This document shows, in pieces, positions 6,523 through 13,959 of a stretch of DNA of 63,022 nt (position 1 is the first letter of the stretch; every line of letters starts with the position of its first letter). The notes under the pieces are model-generated. The model was not told the origin of the DNA, did no database searches, and saw only the letters and a list, made by a program, of their open reading frames with translations. The stretch is from a virus: IMG/VR virus record IMGVR_UViG_3300027857_000019, positions 1 through 63,022 of that record. One strand, given 5' to 3'. Made by a program: the position numbers and the translations under genes.

Positions 6523-6731
6523 GTGTGGTCGCCATGTCGGAAACTGCGGCCGAGCGGGCGCAAAGGATCGCCAATCGCCAAGTGTGGCTGGACGGCTACG
6601 CGCACGGTTGCATCGCGTCCGATAAGGTGAAGCAGGAGCGAATAGTCGGCTGGGTGGCGCTATACTTCGCGATCGGCGCGATTGTCAACAGTGCAGTGAT
6701 AGCCGTAATTTACAGCGGGTTCTTTGAGTGA
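6519..6731 (+). CDS. Small membrane protein, 70 aa
   Basis: The ATG at 6519 overlaps the upstream stop. The first 40 residues are polar (SETAAERAQRIANRQVW), followed by one membrane helix (VGWVALYFAIGAIVNSAVIA) near the C-terminus. An N-in, C-out tail-anchored topology is likely. Function unknown. Confidence 0.6.
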   Translation: MSVVAMSETAAERAQRIANRQVWLDGYAHGCIASDKVKQERIVGWVALYFAIGAIVNSAVIAVIYSGFFE

Positions 6732-6886
6732 CCGAAGCCGAGTACGACGCCGCCTATCTCGCCCGCTGGGGATGCACGGTGGAGGAAGCGATGAGCACCA
6801 AGGCTGACAGTGCAGACAGCCACGTGGATGGCTCAGGAGCCGAGAGCGGCGGGTCATCCGGCGTGAAGACCACCGACCCGCTGTAG
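6728..6886 (+). CDS. Small hypothetical protein antisense to the PEP-CTERM gene, 52 aa
   Basis: A GTG at 6728 overlaps the upstream stop (GTGA). The start reads VTEAEYDAAYLARWGCTVEEA, which looks like a genuine phage protein, but most of the rest (Ser/Gly/Asp-rich) lies opposite the 3' end of the PEP-CTERM gene. It may be an older gene whose 3' part was replaced when the minus-strand cassette arrived, or a chance frame. Confidence 0.35.
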   Translation: MTEAEYDAAYLARWGCTVEEAMSTKADSADSHVDGSGAESGGSSGVKTTDPL

Positions 6887-7407
6887 CCACCGTCAATTCC
6901 GCCCAAGTCAATCTCCACGAAGGAATGAATCGTGCGGTCGGCCATGTACGGGAATAGCGGGCCGCTCAGGTAAGCGGCATACATGTACGAGGAATCGGCC
7001 CAGGCGTCGAAGGTGACATGTTGCGCCACGCCCGACATGAAAGGTAGCCGCTCCATCGCGTACTCTGGCGTAGATCCGTAGGGCTCGTACCCTGGCGTGG
7101 TCAGATACCACGGCGCGGTGATCGTCGCCCAAGAATCGAGATACTCGCCGCAGGGGCAGCCCTGGAACGATGTCGCCATGGTCGTGACGTACAGGTCGAG
7201 ATAGCCGAACCCGCCACTGCTGGATTGCACGGTAATATCTCCGCTCCAGCTCGAGTGCTGCGTTATGCGCACCTGAGCCATTGGTGCGTTAGCAGGGTCG
7301 GCGGGAATTGCTAGGTCGGCATCGGCGAACATGCCGAGCGGTGACTGGCCAGTAACGATCAGGCTGGCTTGGAGGCAGAACGGGAAAAGCAGGAGGGTGA
7401 AACGCAT
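6754..7407 (-). CDS. Secreted PEP-CTERM domain protein, 217 aa
   Basis: The start at ATG 7407 (MRFTLLLFPFCLQASLIV) is chosen because AGAGG precedes it and because it begins a Sec signal peptide. The C-terminus has the full PEP-CTERM layout: PEPSTW at residues 191-196, a membrane helix (LSALSALVLIA) and a short basic tail (HPQRAR). In bacteria such proteins are exported, cut and anchored to the cell surface or exopolysaccharide by exosortase. The central region is beta-rich and may be an adhesin-like domain. It lies on the strand opposite its neighbours with its own promoter, which marks it as a moron-type cassette acquired from a host genome. No exosortase gene is in the phage, so processing would rely on the host. 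Confidence 0.85.
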   Translation of the reverse strand: MRFTLLLFPFCLQASLIVTGQSPLGMFADADLAIPADPANAPMAQVRITQHSSWSGDITVQSSSGGFGYLDLYVTTMATSFQGCPCGEYLDSWATITAPWYLTTPGYEPYGSTPEYAMERLPFMSGVAQHVTFDAWADSSYMYAAYLSGPLFPYMADRTIHSFVEIDLGGIDGGYSGSVVFTPDDPPLSAPEPSTWLSALSALVLIASSTVHPQRAR

Positions 7408-7426
7408 CGCGGGAACCTCTGATGGT

Positions 7427-7455
7427 ATTCTAAAGGCAATGAGGATACCATGCAA
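7427..7455 (-). promoter_or_regulatory. Promoter of the PEP-CTERM cassette
   Basis: On the minus strand TTGCAT (7455-7450) and TAGAAT (7432-7427) are separated by 17 bases; the -10 matches the consensus at five of six positions. The predicted start is near 7420, 13 bases before the PEP-CTERM ATG. Confidence 0.5.
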
Positions 7456-7617
7456 GAACCAAAGACCATTTTCGCGGAAGGAGAGTACTGGACCGTGAAG
7501 CCGCACCGCCGTGGACTTGTGGCGATCTGCGAAAAGCTTGACCTGAAGGTGACAGCCGCGGATGAGGGCACGCTACGGAAGGCTATTAGCGAGACCATGG
7601 AATTGCTCTGTGTTTAG
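7450..7617 (+). CDS. Small hypothetical protein, 55 aa
   Basis: The ATG at 7450 follows GAGG by five bases. The protein is charged and helical (MQEPKTIFAEGEYWTVKPHRRG... LRKAISETMELL), without membrane or zinc motifs. It starts in the 42-bp divergent space shared with the PEP-CTERM gene. Function unknown. Confidence 0.5.
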   Translation: MQEPKTIFAEGEYWTVKPHRRGLVAICEKLDLKVTAADEGTLRKAISETMELLCV

Positions 7618-7635
7618 TGATATGCTCAGGGGCAT

Positions 7636-7857
7636 ATGAATTCGACTCTGGATACCGCACTTCAGAACGCCGCCGCCGCTGAAGCAACTTATCAAGCCAG
7701 TTTAGGTAACGTAGCAACCATCCAAACGGCCATCGACACGGCCACGACGCCGCTCGAACCGGCGAAGGCCAAACTCGCAACAGACGCGACAGCCTTTAAC
7801 GCCGCGATGGACACGCTCAGTCAGGCCGCGCTGGCAGCAAAGGTGCCGACCGCATGA
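7636..7857 (+). CDS. Ala/Thr-rich small helical protein, 73 aa
   Basis: The ATG at 7636 follows AGGGG. The protein is dominated by Ala, Thr and Asp (LQNAAAAEATYQASLGNVAT) and is predicted to be a long amphipathic helix or coiled coil. Small proteins of this composition occur near phage packaging genes, but no role is assigned. The stop overlaps the next ATG. Confidence 0.6.
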   Translation: MNSTLDTALQNAAAAEATYQASLGNVATIQTAIDTATTPLEPAKAKLATDATAFNAAMDTLSQAALAAKVPTA

Positions 7858-8015
7858 CACTCCAAGTCTGGTTCTGGCTGTTCATGGCGCTGTGGCTGGT
7901 CTTCGGCATCTGGCGCGGCCGTACGGACGGCTGGCCTTTCTGGGGCGGCCACTTCTTACTGTTCGTGCTCTTTGCGATTCTCGGGTGGCAAGTTTTCGGC
8001 TCGCCCGTGAAATGA
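7854..8015 (+). CDS. Small two-pass membrane protein, 53 aa
   Basis: The ATG at 7854 and the TGA at 8013 each form ATGA overlaps with their neighbours. The protein has two hydrophobic helices (VWFWLFMALWLVFGIW and FLLFVLFAILGWQVFG) joined by a short loop RGRTDGW, the layout of many small holin-like or membrane-adaptor proteins. Function unknown. Confidence 0.6.
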   Translation: MTLQVWFWLFMALWLVFGIWRGRTDGWPFWGGHFLLFVLFAILGWQVFGSPVK

Positions 8016-8851
8016 TTCCGCGCAGTTACTACGTCGCTAACTCGGCGATGATTCCCTGCTCAGCATCCGACCTTGACTCTGACCCGCGCGGCATTATCTG
8101 GATATTCGAGGAGCCCGATCCACGAGGGGTCTACGTGATGGGAGTAGATCCGAGCGGCGGCATTCCACTATGGAATCGTTACGCCAGGACCGATTCTGAC
8201 CACCGCACCGATAACGGCGCCATACAGATTTTAAAGGTTGGCCGCGGCGAGGAGATCCCAGATAAGCAAGTGTGCGAGTTCGCCGCCCCGATCGACCCGG
8301 AAGATTTGGGCGAGGTTGCTAACATTGTCGGGCGGGTGTACGGCGGCTCAAGCGAAGAGGGTCAGGCTAAGGCCATCATTGAGATTCAACCCGGACCTGG
8401 CTTGCTCACTCAACGCAAGCTCATAAGCTACGGCTACACGAATCTCTTCGTCTGGTCCTACTTGGACGGCGCCACGCTCACGCGCACCAACACGATGGGT
8501 TGGACATCGACGCCCCGCACACAGCGCGACCTGTGGCTCCGTTCAAGTCGGCATATGATTCACGGGCTTTGTGACCTGTCGAGCCCTTGGCTGATCGAGG
8601 AAATGGCCGACGCCGAAATGAACATGGCGAAGATGCGCGCGCAGTCCGTCTATGGCAAGCATGACGATAGGCTGATGGCGTTGATGCTCGCCATTTGGTG
8701 CGCGCGTGAGTGGTCGCTCGACGTGGAGACGGTGCCGAGCGACTTAAGGACTGATGCAAAGCCGGTTGACCCACAGGCGTGCGACATGACATACTCCCAG
8801 ATGATGGACCAGTGGGAAGAACAGTTCTGCGCGTTAGGAGAGGAACGATGA
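8012..8851 (+). CDS. terL (nuclease part): Terminase large subunit, nuclease domain only, 279 aa
   Basis: This is the RNase H-like nuclease half of a large terminase, which cuts concatemeric DNA during packaging. The start at ATG 8012 overlaps the upstream stop. The three expected acidic motifs are present: VYVMGVDPSGG (first Asp), AIIEIQPGPG (Glu) and KHDDRLMALMLAIW (terminal Asp pair). The first conserved segment, IIWIFEEPDPRGVYV, is exactly the linker that normally follows the ATPase domain. No Walker motifs are present. The missing ATPase half is encoded at 34950-36185 on the opposite strand, and that protein stops where this one begins in the family alignment. Confidence 0.85.
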   Translation: MIPRSYYVANSAMIPCSASDLDSDPRGIIWIFEEPDPRGVYVMGVDPSGGIPLWNRYARTDSDHRTDNGAIQILKVGRGEEIPDKQVCEFAAPIDPEDLGEVANIVGRVYGGSSEEGQAKAIIEIQPGPGLLTQRKLISYGYTNLFVWSYLDGATLTRTNTMGWTSTPRTQRDLWLRSSRHMIHGLCDLSSPWLIEEMADAEMNMAKMRAQSVYGKHDDRLMALMLAIWCAREWSLDVETVPSDLRTDAKPVDPQACDMTYSQMMDQWEEQFCALGEER

Positions 8852-9321
8852 CTCTCATGGATCTGAGTCGCCGCGCGCTTTTGAAGTCGCTTGCGGCGCT
8901 GGTCACAGCGCCGACAATTCCAGTGATGGCTGCGGCCAAGCCTAATCGTCATTGGATCAAACCGCACTTTTCCGGCTTTCAGCCCATGCCGGCAGCTTTG
9001 TCTGTGGCTGGGCAGATCATTGGACAGCGTTCGGACGGTATCCATTTTTGTTCCAGTGTAAGAATTGACCTAGTAGACCTTGAAATGGAACTCAGAGAGG
9101 AGCGAATACCGCTAGACATTCTGAGCATGAGAAATCTTACGCCGACCGAGGCTGGGCGCTTCTCTCCGTTGATCGCAACGCGCATGGAAGCCGCCGCCGA
9201 TCTATTCAACTCTTTCCTGAATTGCGATTGCACGCTCCGTACGCAATGCGCTCAGCACTACCGACCTATGCCGGAGTTGAGTCCTGAAGAATTGGCAGAA
9301 TTAGAGGAGGAACTCGCATGA
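8848..9321 (+). CDS. Hypothetical protein with Tat-like leader, 157 aa
   Basis: The ATG at 8848 overlaps the terminase stop. The N-terminus has a twin-arginine motif followed by a hydrophobic stretch and a possible cleavage site (SRRALLKSLAALVTAPTIPV, then MAAA). This is the layout of a Tat signal peptide, although a chance basic-hydrophobic N-terminus is possible. The mature part is acidic (DLVDLEMELREERI) and ends ELSPEELAELEEELA, with Cys residues in the second half. Function unknown; it sits between the terminase nuclease and the portal. Confidence 0.65.
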   Translation: MTLMDLSRRALLKSLAALVTAPTIPVMAAAKPNRHWIKPHFSGFQPMPAALSVAGQIIGQRSDGIHFCSSVRIDLVDLEMELREERIPLDILSMRNLTPTEAGRFSPLIATRMEAAADLFNSFLNCDCTLRTQCAQHYRPMPELSPEELAELEEELA

Positions 9322-9797
9322 GCGGTGCGGCCAAATACGACGATGAAATCAAGTACGAGACGATAGTCCCCGCCGCGCTGACGAAAAAGTTAAAGGCAAG
9401 CACGCAGAACATCACGGGTCAACTGCTTCGCCTGCCCCTACGCTTCGAGGAGATGTACGTCTTCATGCAGGAGGCCGATCGTGCTGGCATGGAACTCGAA
9501 GAATACCTTGCGCGCCAACTCCGCGACTACGGACGCACCAAGACTGGCTCGTACATCGTCAATCCCGACGAACGCCGCGAGATCGAACAGATTTTAGGTA
9601 TAAACCTAGGCATCTCAACGACAAGCCTCTCGCGGCATATCAAACTTCTGGCCGTTTGCGGCTTGCAGGGCACGGCTGTACTGTTCCCGGTCGATGTCAT
9701 CAAGCGGCTTCGCTCACGCTGCATCGGTAAGCAGGATTTCAAGGTGTGGCTGGAGAAGACCGTCATCCAGCAGATGAAGAACTACGTGGGGATGTGA
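9318..9797 (+). CDS. Hypothetical protein, 159 aa
   Basis: The ATG at 9318 overlaps the upstream stop. The protein is mixed helical with a basic C-terminal half (VIKRLRSRCIGKQDFKVWLEKTVIQQMKNY). It contains no recognised motif. Its place between terminase and portal suggests a packaging or early morphogenesis accessory role, which is inference. Confidence 0.6.
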   Translation: MSGAAKYDDEIKYETIVPAALTKKLKASTQNITGQLLRLPLRFEEMYVFMQEADRAGMELEEYLARQLRDYGRTKTGSYIVNPDERREIEQILGINLGISTTSLSRHIKLLAVCGLQGTAVLFPVDVIKRLRSRCIGKQDFKVWLEKTVIQQMKNYVGM

Positions 9798-10105
9798 TGC
9801 GCTGCGGCAATTGCGAGCACGAGATGGTCATCGGGGATTGGCCCTTCTGCCCACACGGGCAAGCCTTCACGCACGACGCCCAAATCTCCGACCGCGAGGC
9901 CATCGTCCTGTACGAACATCCGACTAAGGGCGTGCGCTGGCCAGGGCGCAACGACGCGCCGATTCCCGCGCATTTTGCATGCGAGGGCTTCGTGCGCAAG
10001 GAGTATAAGGGAGGGATTGCCGATGTGCGAAGAATCGAAAAGCAGCACGGGGTCACCAGCGAAATCGGGAATTACGACCGAAGCGGACACGCCGACAGAG
10101 AATAA
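9797..10105 (+). CDS. Zinc-ribbon protein, 102 aa
   Basis: The ATG at 9797 shares one base with the upstream stop. Residues 2-18 (RCGNCEHEMVIGDWPFCPHG) form a Cys2/Cys-His zinc ribbon like that of FmdB-type proteins. The remainder is polar. Proteins of this type are often encoded beside phage terminase and portal genes, but their role is not established. Confidence 0.65.
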   Translation: MRCGNCEHEMVIGDWPFCPHGQAFTHDAQISDREAIVLYEHPTKGVRWPGRNDAPIPAHFACEGFVRKEYKGGIADVRRIEKQHGVTSEIGNYDRSGHADRE

Positions 10106-10116
10106 ACGTGTTAGGC

Positions 10117-10133
10117 TGTAAACTAAGTTTACA
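10117..10133 (+). promoter_or_regulatory. TGTAAAC-type 17-bp site, copy A (perfect palindrome)
   Basis: TGTAAAC-TAA-GTTTACA is a perfect 7+3+7 inverted repeat whose last base is the A of the portal ATG. No ribosome site fits in front of this ATG. If the element acts as a promoter with TAAACT as -10, transcription would start at the ATG and the portal mRNA would be leaderless. Confidence 0.65.
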
Positions 10134-12058
10134 TGCCAGCGCCATCACGAACCGCCTTACCCTTCCGCGAAAGAGAAGCCGAAAATTACGAAAAAGATCT
10201 ACTGGGCTTTTGCAATGAGGCGATTCAACAGGGCGATGCCTACCTTCGAGCGCAGACGGGGTACGACAAGATTCAGAAATCCATCGACGCGATCATGTCG
10301 GTTGAGGATTCCCCTCGCGCCTCGTCACTCTCCGACACGAAAGCGAACCACACGGGCAAGACGGCGCTTGACCTCGCATCCCTCCTGACTGACACCAAGC
10401 CATTCTGGGAATATCGCACGCCGCCAGGTTCCAGCTTCGGCAAAATTGCCGAGAACCTAGGCAAGTGCTCGCAGTACTGGTATCTCCAGAAGCGCATCGA
10501 CATGCGGCAAGGCGATGTCATCAAGTACGCTCTAGCCGGAGGTACGGGCTATCCGCACATCACTTGGAACCCGAAGACTCTCGACGCAGACATGACCGCC
10601 GAGGACCCGCGCGACGTGCTGCCGATCTCGCCCGTCGAGCACGACACCCTGCAATCGGGACTCGGCGTCATCATCCGGCGTGCCCGAGTTCCCTGGTTCG
10701 TCCGTAGTCAATACGGCATCGACGTGCCTCCCGACAAGGACGGCTCATCGACTGGCGGGGCCGCAGTCGCATCCTCACGAGCGATGCGATTGCTGGAGAA
10801 GTTGGGAGGGTCACCGTTCTGGGATGTGCTAACTAAATCGAAGCCCGCACGCCAAATGCCACGACTGCCGACCGTGGATGTATTCACGATGTACATCCAC
10901 GATGATCGCGTGAACGAAGAGCGGTATCCGGTTCAGATTGGCGAATTCGACCGTGAAGGGAAGCCGCTGAACAATTGGTCGTACATCGTGGAATCCGGCG
11001 AGGAACTCTACCCGCGCGGGCGCATGGTGGAATTCTGCCGCACGCACAAGAAGCCTCTATACGACGGGCCGAATCGCTATTGGCACGGCATGTTCCCACT
11101 GCCGAAGCTAACGCTCGATCCATGGCCCTGGACGTTTCTAGGCAAGGGCGGCTTGTGGGACACGCTACCATTGCAAGGGACGCTTAACCGACTCCTGCGC
11201 GTTATTGACGATCAAGTCGAGAAGATTGGGCGCCCTGATATCGTTGCCGACAAGAATTCCATCTCAGAAGGGGCACTGAATAAGATTGACACTCGGCGCG
11301 CCGGACTTAAGATTCGCTTCAATCCGATGTCCGGTAAGGGCGTCGAGATCGTCAAGAGCAATCCTATCGACGCCTCGATCATGAACTTAGTGCAGTTCAT
11401 CATCAGCCAAATCAAGGAACTGTCCGGCGCGGCCGACCTCGGGCAGTTGATGAAGCTCAACCAACTGCCGAGCGATGACACGATCAGTCGCATTGTGGAG
11501 GCGATGAGTCCAGCCGTGAGAGCTCGGTCGCGGGCACTCGAAGCCTATGTACGCGAGTTCGCGACGATCATGGCGTACAATTTCCTCCAATTCTACACAG
11601 AGCCAATGTGGATGGAGATTTGCGGCCCGAACGCGGTTACGCCCGATTGGTTCGACTTCGATCCTGGAACGTTCCTGCCCGATTACATCCATCGCAGCGA
11701 CATGGATAGGCGCGGCATTCCCACGCGAGCGGCTTTGGACCGTGGCCCCTTGCCGCGGCAAGACCGGGCGAAGGAACTCATGCGGAGCGTGGCCTTCCAC
11801 GTCGCGCCTGGTTCTTTGCTGGCGGCGTCGGCAATGGAACACAAACTCTTGCTCCTGCAATTGTCGCGAGCTGGGTTAATCGATCACTGGACCTTGCTCG
11901 AAGCGCTGGAGATTCCAAACGTGGGAGATGCACCGGCTGGCACAATTACTGATAGACTAATGGCTGAGCAAAAGATGGGGCTCGGGATGCAAGTGAGCGC
12001 GGCAGGCCGAAAGGCGAGCGGACAGAAAATGCCAAGGCAGGTGACAAAAGAATCATGA
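10133..12058 (+). CDS. Portal protein, 641 aa
   Basis: The portal forms the ring at one capsid vertex through which DNA enters and leaves and on which the tail is built. Length (641 aa), a mixed helical/beta core, the segment DMRQGDVIKYALAGGTGYPH, the long central clip/stem region (PFWDVLTKSKPARQ) and a C-terminal helical part (GLIDHWTLLEALEIPN) fit podovirus-type portals. It lies between terminase nuclease and scaffold/capsid genes, the usual order. No Shine-Dalgarno sequence precedes the ATG. Its stop overlaps the homing endonuclease start. Confidence 0.8.
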   Translation: MPAPSRTALPFREREAENYEKDLLGFCNEAIQQGDAYLRAQTGYDKIQKSIDAIMSVEDSPRASSLSDTKANHTGKTALDLASLLTDTKPFWEYRTPPGSSFGKIAENLGKCSQYWYLQKRIDMRQGDVIKYALAGGTGYPHITWNPKTLDADMTAEDPRDVLPISPVEHDTLQSGLGVIIRRARVPWFVRSQYGIDVPPDKDGSSTGGAAVASSRAMRLLEKLGGSPFWDVLTKSKPARQMPRLPTVDVFTMYIHDDRVNEERYPVQIGEFDREGKPLNNWSYIVESGEELYPRGRMVEFCRTHKKPLYDGPNRYWHGMFPLPKLTLDPWPWTFLGKGGLWDTLPLQGTLNRLLRVIDDQVEKIGRPDIVADKNSISEGALNKIDTRRAGLKIRFNPMSGKGVEIVKSNPIDASIMNLVQFIISQIKELSGAADLGQLMKLNQLPSDDTISRIVEAMSPAVRARSRALEAYVREFATIMAYNFLQFYTEPMWMEICGPNAVTPDWFDFDPGTFLPDYIHRSDMDRRGIPTRAALDRGPLPRQDRAKELMRSVAFHVAPGSLLAASAMEHKLLLLQLSRAGLIDHWTLLEALEIPNVGDAPAGTITDRLMAEQKMGLGMQVSAAGRKASGQKMPRQVTKES

Positions 12059-12654
12059 TGAAGCGTGGAGAGATTCGTACATGCGCTTGCGGTTGTGGAG
12101 AACCAGCCGCAGTTTATCGTAACGCCAAGGGAGAAAACAAGGGCTGGCGAGGATATGCACGCGGCCATTCTCCATGCGAAGGACTTGAGGTAAAAGTGCC
12201 CTCCCAATCGGTAGATCTAGCCTACATGGCGGGAATTATTGATGGTGAAGGTTGCATTTATGCCAGAGTCGTACTGTATCCCAAAAGAGGCATGAGCACG
12301 TTCCTCCAACTATCAGTCACTATGTGCTCTCCCTCGGTCATCGAATGGATACATGAGAATTTTGGCGGAGAAATTTATCTTTCCTCGCCTCCTTCTGGCG
12401 CTCGCCGCGAGCGATTTCATTGGCAAGTCCGAGGCGCAAACATAAGCATTGTTCTCTCGGCAATCCTCCCCTACCTAAGAGAAAAGAGCGTCAGGGCCAT
12501 TCTCGCGATGGAATTAGCTGGACTAATCAAGCGAGGAGGAAAGAATATTGGGCAAGAAGAGGTAAGTCGTAGGCAGGATCTAGCGGGTAAAATCAAGGCT
12601 TTTAATCAGGCCTTGTTGAGCGAAGATCCGGCCAGGAATGTACCGATTAATTGA
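12055..12654 (+). CDS. LAGLIDADG homing endonuclease, free-standing, 199 aa
   Basis: The motif YMAGIIDGEGCIY (about residues 58-70) is a single LAGLIDADG helix with its catalytic acidic residue, so a homodimer is expected. The N-terminal CACGCGEPA...GYARGHS is a Cys/His segment often fused to phage homing enzymes. It overlaps the portal stop by four bases and does not interrupt any gene. Free-standing enzymes of this kind promote spread of themselves or of a nearby intron; the capsid intron lies 2.2 kb downstream. Confidence 0.8.
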   Translation: MMKRGEIRTCACGCGEPAAVYRNAKGENKGWRGYARGHSPCEGLEVKVPSQSVDLAYMAGIIDGEGCIYARVVLYPKRGMSTFLQLSVTMCSPSVIEWIHENFGGEIYLSSPPSGARRERFHWQVRGANISIVLSAILPYLREKSVRAILAMELAGLIKRGGKNIGQEEVSRRQDLAGKIKAFNQALLSEDPARNVPIN

Positions 12655-12689
12655 ATCGTAGTTCGCAGTGGCAGTGAAAGGAGCGAATA

Positions 12690-12977
12690 GTGGTACATGA
12701 TCTTGCAAAGATTACGGGGGCCGATACAAACCCTCACGCCCTCTTGTCGGTTAGAACTTCCGCCTGTTGGGTTCAACTCATAGCTGATCCGGGCAATACG
12801 AGCCCTGTGAATGTTGGCGGTCCCACCTTGGCGACAGGACGTGGACTCCCTATCGCTAAAGGAGCCGGTCAATTGTTCCCGCCCGTTGCGGACATTAACA
12901 GTTACGATCTGCAAAAAATCTTTTACCAGTTCGGCACGATTAACGATGTGCTCTGGGTAACGTACCATACGAGGTGA
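12690..12977 (+). CDS. Small beta-rich virion protein, 95 aa
   Basis: The GTG at 12690 follows AAAGGAG. The sequence (CWVQLIADPGN... TRGLPIAKGAGQLFPP-like segment ... YDLQKIFYQF) has the pattern of a small beta-sandwich seen in head-decoration or virion-surface proteins encoded beside portals. Assignment as structural rests on pattern and neighbourhood. Confidence 0.55.
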   Translation: MVHDLAKITGADTNPHALLSVRTSACWVQLIADPGNTSPVNVGGPTLATGRGLPIAKGAGQLFPPVADINSYDLQKIFYQFGTINDVLWVTYHTR

Positions 12978-12981
12978 GCAA

Positions 12982-13170
12982 ATGGCTGGAACAATATTCG
13001 GCAAGCCGCGCGATGAGGTTGTAAAGCGCCCCGGCGCGTTCTCGGCGAAGGCAAAGAAGGCTGGGATGTCCACGGCTGGCTTCGCCAAGAAAGAGGAACA
13101 CGCGAAGGGCAGACTCGGCAAGCAGGCGCGGCTGGCGGAAACATTCGCGCACATGCGAGCCAAAAAGTAG
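12982..13170 (+). CDS. Small basic protein, 62 aa
   Basis: The ATG at 12982 starts four bases after the upstream stop. The protein is Lys/Ala-rich (DEVVKRPGAFSAKAKKAG, KKEEHAKGRLGK) and resembles the small basic proteins commonly found among phage head genes. No function is assigned. Confidence 0.6.
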   Translation: MAGTIFGKPRDEVVKRPGAFSAKAKKAGMSTAGFAKKEEHAKGRLGKQARLAETFAHMRAKK

Positions 13171-13199
13171 TACAATTCAACGCAAGGAGACAGAACGCA

Positions 13200-13355
13200 A
13201 TGGCAAAGCACGAGAAGATGGGCGGCCACAATTACGAGGGCAAGAGCGGCCATATGGCCCGCAAGGAGCATGAGCCCAAGAAGCTCGCCCACGGCGGCGG
13301 CAAGAAGGGTAGTGGCTTCATGGTCACGCCGATGCACAAGAATCTGGCGAAGTAA
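13200..13355 (+). CDS. Small Lys/His/Gly-rich protein, 51 aa
   Basis: The ATG at 13200 is preceded by AAGGAG. The sequence (MAKHEKMGGHNYEGKSGHMA, then KKLAHGGGKKG) is very basic and His-rich and is probably unstructured. It is the same type of small basic head-gene neighbour as the gene before it. Function unknown. Confidence 0.55.
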   Translation: MAKHEKMGGHNYEGKSGHMARKEHEPKKLAHGGGKKGSGFMVTPMHKNLAK

Positions 13356-13361
13356 GTCTCC

Positions 13362-13817
13362 GTGCCTGATATCCTCTCAGTCTCGGGACCCGGCTCGCGC
13401 GACAAGTCGGAGGATAACCGGCTCTCTGGTCCACCGCCCCTCCCGCCCGACGCTACGCGCCCCGCGCACAAGCACATGAAGGCGCTGATGGACCGCAGCG
13501 ACCGGGACCAGAACGACCCCGGTATGGGGCGCGACTCGGCCAATCCATTCGTCCGTAAGATGATGAGCATGAAGAATATCGAAATGGGCATTCGGGATGC
13601 CGTGGCCGCCGATCCCAATCTTTCCGCGCCGATGGCTCAAATTTTGCAAGCCGCTCAGGCCGCCATCCTCGGCAGCTTGCAATCTGGGCCTGGACTCGCG
13701 CCAACTTCAGCTATCCTGCCTCCACCGGGCATGCCTTCCCCTGCCGGGGCTGCACCGGGAGGACCGTCGCCCATGCCGGGGCCAGCGGTCCTCCCGATGC
13801 CTCCACCCGGACAATGA
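13362..13817 (+). CDS. Proline-rich protein, 151 aa
   Basis: A GTG at 13362 starts six bases after the upstream stop. The protein has a polar N-terminus with PPPLPPDATRP, a helical middle (RKMMSMKNIEMGIRDAVAAD) and a Pro/Gly/Ala-rich tail (PPPGMPSPAGAAPGGPSP). A capsid-assembly or minor virion role is possible from its position just before the scaffold gene. Confidence 0.6.
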   Translation: MPDILSVSGPGSRDKSEDNRLSGPPPLPPDATRPAHKHMKALMDRSDRDQNDPGMGRDSANPFVRKMMSMKNIEMGIRDAVAADPNLSAPMAQILQAAQAAILGSLQSGPGLAPTSAILPPPGMPSPAGAAPGGPSPMPGPAVLPMPPPGQ

Positions 13818-13818
13818 T

Positions 13819-13857
13819 TTGACATCCCGTCAAACATAGGTGTAAACTCCCTGTACA
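13819..13857 (+). promoter_or_regulatory. Promoter with TGTAAAC-type site, copy B
   Basis: A consensus TTGACA (13819-13824) is followed after 18 bases by TAAACT (13843-13848). The latter lies inside TGTAAAC-TCC-CTGTACA (13841-13857), a two-mismatch copy of the 17-bp palindrome. This would drive scaffold and capsid genes with a leader of about 105 bases. Confidence 0.55.
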
Positions 13858-13959
13858 GTAGCCAATTAGCCTAGGCGTCTAGCGCTCAGCGAGAATCAGG
13901 CCCGCAAGGCTGGCGATTTCTCCGGGTAGGATGCTGGCAGACGAAAAGGATTACGACGA

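Noticed and set aside
12055-12654. LAGLIDADG gene as an intein or intron within the portal gene
   Set aside because: The portal reading frame is complete with its own stop, and no portal sequence continues after the endonuclease gene.
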